From assembly GCA_019242475.1 (NCBI GenBank), contig JAFAVK010000082.1:1-32236 (forward strand): DNA of 32,236 nt, given 5' to 3'. The DNA is from Acidobacteriota bacterium (GTDB lineage Bacteria > Acidobacteriota > Blastocatellia > Pyrinomonadales > Pyrinomonadaceae). A program made the translations under genes and the position numbers. Of the stretch, positions 1-6,757 are shown piece after piece. The notes beneath the pieces are model-generated. The model made no database searches. It had not been told where the DNA came from and saw nothing but the letters and a program-made list of their open reading frames with translations. The stretch's first letter is position 1. The number at the start of each line of letters is the position of its first letter.

Positions 1-1851
1 CTCGTTGATGCGGCGGAGCTGGTCGGGGTCGGGCGTCTTGGCCGAGGTCGTGATCTTCACCACGTCCTTCAGGTCGGCGAAAATCTTCTTCTCGATCGCC
101 TCCTTCAGGCGCTCGTGCGAGGTGTACTCGAACTGTCTTCCCTTGCGCGCGTAGGAGGAGATGCGGATCAGTATCTCCTGGCGGAAGGTGTTCTTGGCGT
201 TCTCCGAAATCCCGATCTGCTCCTCGATGGAGCGCATGAGCTGCTCGTCGGGCTCCATCTCCTCTTCCGTGATCGGGTCTTTGATCTTCTCCTTGTTGCA
301 GTAGGCTTCGACGTTGTCGAGGTAGTTGTTGCAGATGGTGCGCGCCATCTCCTCGAACGAGTAGACGAAGGCGCGCTGCACCTCGACCTTCGCCAGTTCG
401 TCGTACTCCTTGCGCGCCGCGGAGATGAGGTTGAGGTAGCGCTCGCGCTGCTCCGAGTTGATGCCCGTGTGCTGCTCGAAGCCGTCCTTGATGGCGCGCA
501 GCGCGTCGATGGGGTTGATGCAGGTGATGCCGTCGCGCACGAGCGCGCCCGAGAGGCGGTTGATGATGTAGCGGGGGCTGATGCCGTCCATGCCCTCGCG
601 CGCGGCCTCCTCCTTCAGCTCGCGCACGTCCTTCGACTTGTAGCCCTCCACGTCCTCGCCGTCGTAGAGCTTCATCTTCTTGGGCAGATCGACGTTGGCG
701 CGCTTGGGCTCTTCGAGCCGGGTCATGACGGCGAACATGGCGGCGACGCGCAGGGTGTTCGGCGCGATGTGGACGTTGCGCAGAATCTCGGACTGCTTGA
801 GGAGCTTGTCGTAGATGCGCTCCTCCTGCGAGACGCGGAGGTTGTACGGGACTTTGACGAGGATGATGCGGTCTTGCAGCGCCTCCGACTTCTTGTTGCC
901 GGCGAAGGAGACGTACTCGTTCTCGTTCGTGTGCGAGAGGATGACCTCGTCGGCGTAGAGCATTGCGAAGCGGCCGGTCTTGATGTTCTGCTCCTGCGAG
1001 AGCGTGAGGAGCGAGTAGAGGAACTTCTCGTCCACCTTCAGCATCTCGATGAACTCCATCACGCCGCGGTTCGCGATGTTCAGCTCGCCGTCGAACCGGT
1101 AGGCGCGCGGGTCACTTTCGACGCCGACCTCGCCGATGGTCGAGAGGTCGATGGAGCCCGTGAGTTCCGTGATGTCCTGCGACTTCGGGTCTGAGGGGGC
1201 GAAGGTGCCGATGCCGACGCGGTTCTTCTCGGAGAAGATGATGCGGTGGACGCGCACGTCCTCGTGGCGCCCGCCGTAGGTGTGCTCTAAGGCGTAGCGG
1301 CACTGCGGGCAGAGGTCGCCCTCGATGTAGATGCCGTAATGTTTTTCGATCTCGGGGCGCAGCTCGGCCGGGATGAGGTGGAGCGGCTCCTCGTGCATCG
1401 GGCAGTCCTTGATGGCGTAGACGGCGCCCTGCTCGGTGCGCGTCCACTCCTCGAGCCCGCGCTTGAGCATGGTGACGATGGTGGACTTGCCGCCGCCGAC
1501 CGGCCCCATCAAAAGCAGGATGCGCTTGCGGACTTCGAGGCGTTGCGCGGCGGACTTGAAGTATTCGACGATGCGCGCGATGGGCTCCTCGATGCCGAAG
1601 AGTTCCGCGGCGAAGAACTTGTAGCGGGCGATCTCGTCGCGCGTGCCCTCGTTCAACTTCTCCAGGCCGGCGGCGTGGATCATGTCGTTGATGCGCGCGT
1701 GGGAGAGCTCGGCGAGGCGTGGGTTCTGCGTGACCAGCTCGAAGTAGTCGCGGAAGCTCCCCTCCCAGGCGAGCGCCGCCTGCTCCTGGCGCAGCGCTTC
1801 GAGCCGCGCCGAAATGTCGAACTTGCTGCCGCTGCCATCCTGCTCTTGCAT
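1..1851 (-). CDS. prkA: PrkA-type serine protein kinase (partial, 3' end outside window)
   Basis: This is a homologue of the PrkA/YeaG family, AAA-like serine kinases implicated in stress and stationary-phase signalling. The reading frame is open from the ATG at 1849-1851 to the window edge, 617 codons with no stop. Family members have about 630-690 residues, so only a short C-terminal piece is missing. A P-loop GPVGGGKST lies at residues 116-124, and the typical region with CPQCRYALEHTYGG and RVHRIIFSEKNR follows. An in-frame TGA seven codons upstream fixes this ATG as the first possible start, and an AGAAGG sequence just before it is a close-set ribosome site. The gene has its own upstream promoter (2121-2152). 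YeaG-type kinases often sit with yeaH/spoVR genes, but those neighbours would lie outside the window. Confidence 0.95.
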   Translation of the reverse strand, partial: MQEQDGSGSKFDISARLEALRQEQAALAWEGSFRDYFELVTQNPRLAELSHARINDMIHAAGLEKLNEGTRDEIARYKFFAAELFGIEEPIARIVEYFKSAAQRLEVRKRILLLMGPVGGGKSTIVTMLKRGLEEWTRTEQGAVYAIKDCPMHEEPLHLIPAELRPEIEKHYGIYIEGDLCPQCRYALEHTYGGRHEDVRVHRIIFSEKNRVGIGTFAPSDPKSQDITELTGSIDLSTIGEVGVESDPRAYRFDGELNIANRGVMEFIEMLKVDEKFLYSLLTLSQEQNIKTGRFAMLYADEVILSHTNENEYVSFAGNKKSEALQDRIILVKVPYNLRVSQEERIYDKLLKQSEILRNVHIAPNTLRVAAMFAVMTRLEEPKRANVDLPKKMKLYDGEDVEGYKSKDVRELKEEAAREGMDGISPRYIINRLSGALVRDGITCINPIDALRAIKDGFEQHTGINSEQRERYLNLISAARKEYDELAKVEVQRAFVYSFEEMARTICNNYLDNVEAYCNKEKIKDPITEEEMEPDEQLMRSIEEQIGISENAKNTFRQEILIRISSYARKGRQFEYTSHERLKEAIEKKIFADLKDVVKITTSAKTPDPDQLRRINE

Positions 1852-2120
1852 AGCCTTCTGTAAACCTCACACTCGGCTTCGCGCGCTCAGGGACGGCGTG
1901 TCTGCTCACGCCTCAAATGAAAAGTCAGGCGGCACCGCCGCGGGCGGGCCGCCCTTGAGGAACATCACTCGATGCGCGTGTGCGGGGCGAGACGCGCGAG
2001 ACCGTTCCCGCCGCGCCGTCGAGTTCCGTTCAACTCCTCAACGAGCTGTTTTTCAAAGGGGAAAGGCTGTCAGCTTTGGCTCTCACGCCGGGTCACTCGG
2101 GACGACCACTGTTGACGCCA
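1852..2120 (-). other. Long 5' leader of prkA
   Basis: About 300 bases separate prkA from the 3' end of truB. No convincing ORF lies here. If the promoter at 2121-2152 is real, the prkA mRNA has an untranslated leader of roughly 260 nt. It contains short GC-rich self-complementary stretches near 1930-1955, but I recognise no known riboswitch. Confidence 0.35.
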
Positions 2121-2152
2121 AGTATAGCACAGCGCCCGCCCGCCTCGGTCAA
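2121..2152 (-). promoter_or_regulatory. Putative extended -10 promoter for prkA
   Basis: Read on the minus strand there is TTGACC (2147-2152), then a 20-nt spacer and TGCTATACT, an extended -10 box (TATACT at 2121-2126). The spacer is longer than the 17 nt ideal, but the TG extension can compensate. It lies just after the truB stop codon and points at prkA. Confidence 0.5.
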
Positions 2153-2155
2153 CAC

Positions 2156-3082
2156 TTATTTTTCGACCGCCAGCATCACCCGCGGCCGCAACAAGGACGC
2201 CGCGGCGTCGTACGCGCCGACCGCGAGCAGCGAGCCGCGCTCGTCGAAGAGCGCGACGTGCGCGCCGTCCGCCCAGCTTTCCTCAGACGCGACCGCCGCG
2301 CCGTGCCGCGCCCGGCGGGCGTCTTCGGCCGTTAGATGCGCCGAAGGGAGTTGCGGGAGCGCCGCTTCGAGCGGGAGCAAAAACTCCCTCCCCTCCTCGA
2401 CGAGCGTCGGCAACTCTTCGAGCGAGACCGCGCGGTTTAAGCCGAACTCGCCGGCGCGCGTGCGACGGAGCGCGGCGAGGTGCGCGCCCGTGTTTAAGTT
2501 GTCGCCGAAGGACTCGCCCAGCGCGCGCACGTAAGTCCCGGCCGAGCAGACGACCCGCGCGCGCACGTCGCACGTCTCGTGCCCGTTCGTCTTGAGAACA
2601 TCTTCGTTTTCGTCAGCAACAATCTCAAACTCGCTCACGCGGACGGGCACGGCCCTGCGCTCGACCTCTTCGCCCCTGCGCGCGAGTTCATAAAGCTTCT
2701 TGCCCCCGACCTTCTTCGCAGAGTACATCGGCGGCACCTGCTCAATCTCTCCGCGTAAGGGGACGAGCGCCGCCTCAAGGTCTTCGAGCTTGAGAGTCGA
2801 GCAGTCCACACTTTCACCGCCCGCGCGGCGCTCGCCGGTCAGGTCGCCCGTGTCGGTTGCAAAGCCCAGACGGATCGTCGCCTCGTACTCCTTCTCCGCG
2901 CCGGCGAGGAACTGCGCGAGCCGCGTCGCGCGGCCGACGAGCAGCACGAGCACGCCCGTCGCGAAAGGGTCGAGCGTGCCCGTGTGCCCGACGCGCTTCT
3001 CCCTCAAGACGCGGCGGACGCGCGCCACCACGTCGTGCGAAGTCCACCCCTCCGGCTTGTCGATGATGAGAATGCCGTCCAT
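2156..3082 (-). CDS. truB: tRNA pseudouridine(55) synthase TruB
   Basis: TruB isomerises U55 in the T-loop of tRNAs. The 308-residue product is the usual family length. It starts MDGILIIDKPEGWTSHDVV, the canonical TruB N-terminus, and carries the catalytic motif GHTGTLDPFATGVL with the nucleophile Asp at residue 38. The YSAKKVGGKKLYELAR segment, typical of the TruB core, follows in the middle, and the C-terminal part fits a degenerate PUA-like domain. The gene is divergent from recX and the two starts lie about 60 bases apart, so a shared control region is likely. Bacterial truB often follows rbfA or precedes ribF/rpsO; here it stands apart from those genes. Confidence 0.96.
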   Translation of the reverse strand: MDGILIIDKPEGWTSHDVVARVRRVLREKRVGHTGTLDPFATGVLVLLVGRATRLAQFLAGAEKEYEATIRLGFATDTGDLTGERRAGGESVDCSTLKLEDLEAALVPLRGEIEQVPPMYSAKKVGGKKLYELARRGEEVERRAVPVRVSEFEIVADENEDVLKTNGHETCDVRARVVCSAGTYVRALGESFGDNLNTGAHLAALRRTRAGEFGLNRAVSLEELPTLVEEGREFLLPLEAALPQLPSAHLTAEDARRARHGAAVASEESWADGAHVALFDERGSLLAVGAYDAAASLLRPRVMLAVEK

Positions 3083-3146
3083 GCGCCTTCAATCTTAAAG
3101 CAATCGTTTGCCGGCCAGAAGGCGTGCGGGTAGAGTATTCGTGAAG

Positions 3147-3752
3147 ATGCAGAAGAGTAGTAAGTACAAGCCGAAGTACAAGCCGCGGCCGTCGAAGACG
3201 GAGCGGCAGATCAACGCCGACCTCGAAGAGGAGAAGAGGAAGGCGCGCCCGCCGCGCGTCATCGACCAGGAGAAGGCGCGCGAGCGGACGCTGCAAAGGG
3301 CCGTCAAACTCCTCGCCGCCAAGCCGCGCTCGATTCAAGAGCTGCGCGAGCGCCTGCTCGAAAAACAGTGGGCGGACGAGACGGCCGTTGACTACGCGCT
3401 CGCCAAGCTCAAGGAGTACGGCTACCTCGACGACGAGCGTTTCGCCTTCGGCTTCGCCTCCTACAGGGTCAGGCAAAAACCCGTCGGCCGCCAGCGCCTC
3501 GCGCGCGACTTGCAAACGAAGAAGGTCTCGAAGGAGACGGCCGACGCCGCGCTCGAACTCGTCTACCAGGAGACGCCCGAAGAGGAACTCATCGCCCGCG
3601 CCATCGAGAAGCGCATCCGCCTCCGCGGCCGCCCCACCACGCGGCAGGAGACCAAAAGCCTCTACGACCACCTCCTGCGCCTCGGCTTCTCCTACGACCT
3701 CATCATCCGCAAGGTGCGCGAAGCCTCGGCCGCGCCGGAAGAGGAGGAGTAG
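3147..3752 (+). CDS. recX: Regulatory protein RecX
   Basis: RecX proteins bind RecA filaments and modulate recombination and the SOS response. After a lysine-rich N-terminal tail, the product has the RecX three-helix repeats: a module with RAVKLLAAKPRSIQELRERL, then KLKEYGYLDDERFAFGFASYR (the conserved YLDD.RFA motif), and a C-terminal repeat ending LGFSYDLIIRKV. A very acidic tail (EEEE) precedes the stop. The start is uncertain. I chose ATG 3147; GTG 3141, preceded by a weak GGTAGAG, and TTG 3108 are in the same frame. No recA is visible nearby. The stop codon touches the repeated terminator element at 3753-3830. Confidence 0.9.
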   Translation: MQKSSKYKPKYKPRPSKTERQINADLEEEKRKARPPRVIDQEKARERTLQRAVKLLAAKPRSIQELRERLLEKQWADETAVDYALAKLKEYGYLDDERFAFGFASYRVRQKPVGRQRLARDLQTKKVSKETADAALELVYQETPEEELIARAIEKRIRLRGRPTTRQETKSLYDHLLRLGFSYDLIIRKVREASAAPEEEE

Positions 3753-3830
3753 GCAGTAGAAATACAAAGCGGCGCGCTCAGGTTTATAACCAGAACGCGC
3801 CGCCTGTTTTCCTACTGACTGCTGTCTACT
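3753..3830. terminator. Bidirectional terminator element, copy A
   Basis: The element lies between convergent recX and the kinase gene. It contains the hairpin GCGGCGCG (3769-3776) / CGCGCCGC (3796-3803), extended inwards by TC/GA and GGTT/AACC pairs around an A·A mismatch. T-rich sequence follows on both strands. The right flank (3812-3830) is made of degenerate 7-nt units beginning CTACTGA and contains the kinase stop codon. A near-identical copy is at 25494-25578; the roughly 60-bp core differs by two substitutions and small indels. Confidence 0.8.
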
Positions 3831-6564
3831 CTTCAATCCCCAGCACGTCGCCGCCGAAGAGCGGCTGCCCGGCCAGGCTCGTGTGGAAGCCGTAGAGGGC
3901 GAGCGCGAGTCCGGCGAGGAGGATGGAGAGGCCGTTGGCCGCGTACCACAGCGAGAGGTCGGTCGTCAGCGGTGCCACCCTGAGGATGATCGCGGAGAAG
4001 AGGGTGGACATCGCGGCCAGCGCGCCGTGGCGCGCGTAGACGTAGACGAAGAGGGCCGCCTCCAAGAGCGCGAAGAGCCATTCGAGCGAGAGGTAGCTGA
4101 AGGCCAGGGGGCGCCCGGCGTAGATGAGCAGGCCGACGAGTAGCCAGCCCGCGACCGCCACCAGCCAGTCCTTGCGGAGCACGCCCGCGAGCAGCAGCGC
4201 CACGAAGAGGAGCGTCAGGCAGGGCATCACGGCGCCGAGCAGCGCGTCGGCGCCGTAGCCCATCAGCCCGCGGAAGCCGAGGAACGCCTCCGGCGCGGGG
4301 AGCGAAGGTCTCTCGGGCGGCAGGCCGAGCCACCCCGGCGCGAGGAAATAGCAGAAGTCCGTGACGGTGATCGCGGTGCCGGCCGCCGCCCCGATGAGCA
4401 CGTCGCGGCCGACGAGCGGGTCGCGCCAGTCGCCCGCGAGCAGGCGGTTCCAGGAGATCAGCAGCCCGGCCCAGCGCCGGCGCACGAGCGGTTCGAGCGC
4501 GACGTAGAGCAGCCACGAGATGCCGCCCTTCGCCAGCGCGTCGGGGAGCCAGCCCGTCAGGAAGAGGTCTGTCTCGGCGAAGCCCGGGACGTGGTGCGCC
4601 AGGAGAATCCGCCGCGCGAAGGCGCACAGCGAGATGAAGAGCGCCAGGCGGAAGGCGCCCCTGCGGTCGCCGCGGCCGAGCCGCAGGTTGCGACGCGCGA
4701 GCAGGAAGGCGCCGAACAGCACCAGCAGCAGCAGGCCGACGCCGAGCGCCTGCGCGAGCCACTCCCTGCTCGCCGACTCGTACTCACCCTGCCGCCGCGG
4801 CCGATCCCAGGGGCGGACGATCTCGAAGTATGTGAGCCGGCCGCGGTAGCCGGCGGCCTCGACGCGGATGGGGATATCGGGCTGCTCGGGGAAGGCGCCC
4901 TCCCAAGCCTCGCGCGCGTCGTAAGCGTCGGGCGGGGTGTACTGCGACCGCGCCGTTTTGAAGCCCGAGGGGTCGAGCCCCGCGGCAGAGAAGGCCGCGG
5001 CCCAGTCGGGCGGCTGACCCGCCGCCCCCCCTTCGTCAACCTGCGGCGGCACGGCGCGCAAAGACGCCAGGCGGCCCCGCGTGTCGAGCGAGAGGCTCAA
5101 CATCCCTGCGACCTCCGGCGGCGGGTCGTCCGGCGTGACCGCGGAGCGCGAGCGCGGCACGAGGTAGCGCGGGCTCTGGCGGTAGCGGAAGTAGACGACG
5201 GGCGGCGTGCCGGTCTTGAGTCTCGACCAGCGCGCGGGCGAACGGTCGTGCTGCCGGACGTAGCCGAGGTAATCGATCTCGAAGGGCGACAGGTCGTACC
5301 AGCTATCGACGGGCGGCTCGTCGTAGCCGAACCCGCGCGCGAGCCCCGCGGCGCGCTCGCGCAGGACTTCCGGCGGCTTGTCGAGCGCCACCCACCCGTT
5401 AACCAGGACGCGCCCCGAGAGCCACAGCATGACGCCGAGCCCGACGACGACGACGGCGAGCAGCGCCGCCGCGGCCGCGGGCTTGAGGCCCCCCTGCTTC
5501 GGCGCGGCGGCGACCATCTCGGGCGTGGGCGTCTCGCCCGCGGCCAGCGCGACCGCCAGCGGGTCTCTGCCCGGCATCGCCGCCGCCACTTCGAGCGCCG
5601 ACGCGGGGCGCCGCGCCGGGTCTGTCTCAAGGCAGCGCATGATGACGCGCTCGACGAGCGGGTCGAGATTTTTGAAGTGGCTCGAAGGCGAGGACGGCGT
5701 GGCGTCGGTGCGGCGGCGGCGGACGACCTCCGCCACCGTGCGGGCGTCGAAGGCGCGGCGGCCGGTGAAGAGTTCGTAGAGGACGAGGCCGAGCGAGTAG
5801 ATGTCCGAGCGCGGGGTCAGCTCGCGCCCCGCGAGCTGTTCGGGCGACATGTAGGCGGGCGTCCCCGACCTCTCGTCGCCGCGCAACTCTTCGGCCAGCG
5901 CGGCCAGCCCGAAGTCCGTGACGCGCGCGTCGCCCGCCTCGTCGATCATGACGTTGGCGGGCTTCAAGTCTCTGTGCAGGACGCCGCCCTTGTGCGCCGC
6001 GGCGAGCCCGGCGCAAATCTGGCGCGCGAGCGCGAGCCCCTTGTCCTCGGGCAGGCGGCCGAAGCGCTTCAGCACCGAGGCCAGCTCTTCGCCCTTGATG
6101 AACTCCATCGAGAGGAAGTGCAGCCCCTCGGCCTCGACGATGTCGTAGACGCGGCAGACGTTCGGGTGCGAAATCTGGCGCGCGATTCTCACCTCGCGCC
6201 GGAAGCGTTCGAGCGCCGCGCCGTCGCCCGCGACCGACTCGGGCAGGAACTTGAGCGCGACGGTCTGCCGGAGCGTCAGGTCTTCGGCGCGGTAGACCTC
6301 GCCCATCCCCCCGCGCCCGAGGAGGCCCACGATGCGGTAGCGCCCGCCGAGCACCACGCCCGGCACGAAGCGCGCGTCGTCAATCGACTCCGGCGAGGTG
6401 GACGTGTGCGCCGCCGCGCCCGAAAGTGACCGCCGCCCCGTGCCCGGCGCGTCGCCCGGACGCAGGCGCGTCGGCACGAGCGACGGGTCGAGCGCCGCGC
6501 CGCACGAAGGGCACGAAAGGCTCCCGCCCGCGACCTCCTTCCCGCACGTGAGGCACTTCAACAT
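3826..6564 (-). CDS. Zinc-ribbon serine/threonine protein kinase with multi-span membrane C-terminus
   Basis: The 912-residue protein begins with a zinc ribbon (C4, C7, C18, C21), followed by a flexible linker and a complete Hanks-type kinase domain from about residue 75. Visible motifs are the glycine loop GRGGMGEVY, VALKFL with the ATP-binding Lys105, HRDLKPAN with catalytic Asp199, DFG at 217-219 and SGTPAYMSPE in the activation segment. A membrane span near residues 375-395 leads to a roughly 230-residue presumably extracytoplasmic region. The C-terminal 290 residues then form about seven further hydrophobic spans. The catalytic residues look intact, so activity is likely; the ligand or target is unknown. 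I chose the ATG giving MLKCLTCGKEV because the zinc ribbon begins there; a longer start at 6600 is possible. Its stop lies inside the terminator repeat. Confidence 0.9.
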   Translation of the reverse strand: MLKCLTCGKEVAGGSLSCPSCGAALDPSLVPTRLRPGDAPGTGRRSLSGAAAHTSTSPESIDDARFVPGVVLGGRYRIVGLLGRGGMGEVYRAEDLTLRQTVALKFLPESVAGDGAALERFRREVRIARQISHPNVCRVYDIVEAEGLHFLSMEFIKGEELASVLKRFGRLPEDKGLALARQICAGLAAAHKGGVLHRDLKPANVMIDEAGDARVTDFGLAALAEELRGDERSGTPAYMSPEQLAGRELTPRSDIYSLGLVLYELFTGRRAFDARTVAEVVRRRRTDATPSSPSSHFKNLDPLVERVIMRCLETDPARRPASALEVAAAMPGRDPLAVALAAGETPTPEMVAAAPKQGGLKPAAAAALLAVVVVGLGVMLWLSGRVLVNGWVALDKPPEVLRERAAGLARGFGYDEPPVDSWYDLSPFEIDYLGYVRQHDRSPARWSRLKTGTPPVVYFRYRQSPRYLVPRSRSAVTPDDPPPEVAGMLSLSLDTRGRLASLRAVPPQVDEGGAAGQPPDWAAAFSAAGLDPSGFKTARSQYTPPDAYDAREAWEGAFPEQPDIPIRVEAAGYRGRLTYFEIVRPWDRPRRQGEYESASREWLAQALGVGLLLLVLFGAFLLARRNLRLGRGDRRGAFRLALFISLCAFARRILLAHHVPGFAETDLFLTGWLPDALAKGGISWLLYVALEPLVRRRWAGLLISWNRLLAGDWRDPLVGRDVLIGAAAGTAITVTDFCYFLAPGWLGLPPERPSLPAPEAFLGFRGLMGYGADALLGAVMPCLTLLFVALLLAGVLRKDWLVAVAGWLLVGLLIYAGRPLAFSYLSLEWLFALLEAALFVYVYARHGALAAMSTLFSAIILRVAPLTTDLSLWYAANGLSILLAGLALALYGFHTSLAGQPLFGGDVLGIEE

Positions 6565-6661
6565 GGCCGCGGATTCTATCACCGAACCGCGCGGCGGCAA
6601 GAAGTTTTAGGGGGCCGTCTGAAGCCTCCTGTGCGCCCGTTTCGCCCGCCTCCGCGCCGCG

Positions 6662-6670
6662 TGCTAAACT
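6662..6670 (+). promoter_or_regulatory. Putative extended -10 box for alaS
   Basis: The sequence TGCTAAACT (TAAACT at 6665-6670) lies about 88 bases before the alaS start, in the gap between the divergent kinase and alaS genes. No good -35 box is visible. The TG extension resembles the -10 boxes of other genes in this window. Confidence 0.35.
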
Positions 6671-6720
6671 TGCCGACAAGGAGATTGCGTCAAGTATTCA
6701 CGCCGTCGAAGGGTCAGCCT

Positions 6721-6748
6721 CTACTGACTACAGGCCACTGACTACTGA
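6721..6748 (+). repeat. Four tandem 7-nt units before alaS
   Basis: Four consecutive heptamers, CTACTGA, CTACAGG, CCACTGA and CTACTGA, end nine bases before the alaS ATG. The same unit appears in the right flank of the terminator element at 3812-3830. No Shine-Dalgarno sequence is visible between the repeats and the ATG. Confidence 0.75.
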
Positions 6749-6757
6749 CTTTCTTTT

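Noticed and set aside
4591..6429. Long plus-strand open frame opposite the kinase gene
   Set aside because: It is a mirror of a GC-rich gene with Arg/Glu/Ala/Leu-biased translation and no family features; the minus-strand kinase is unambiguous.
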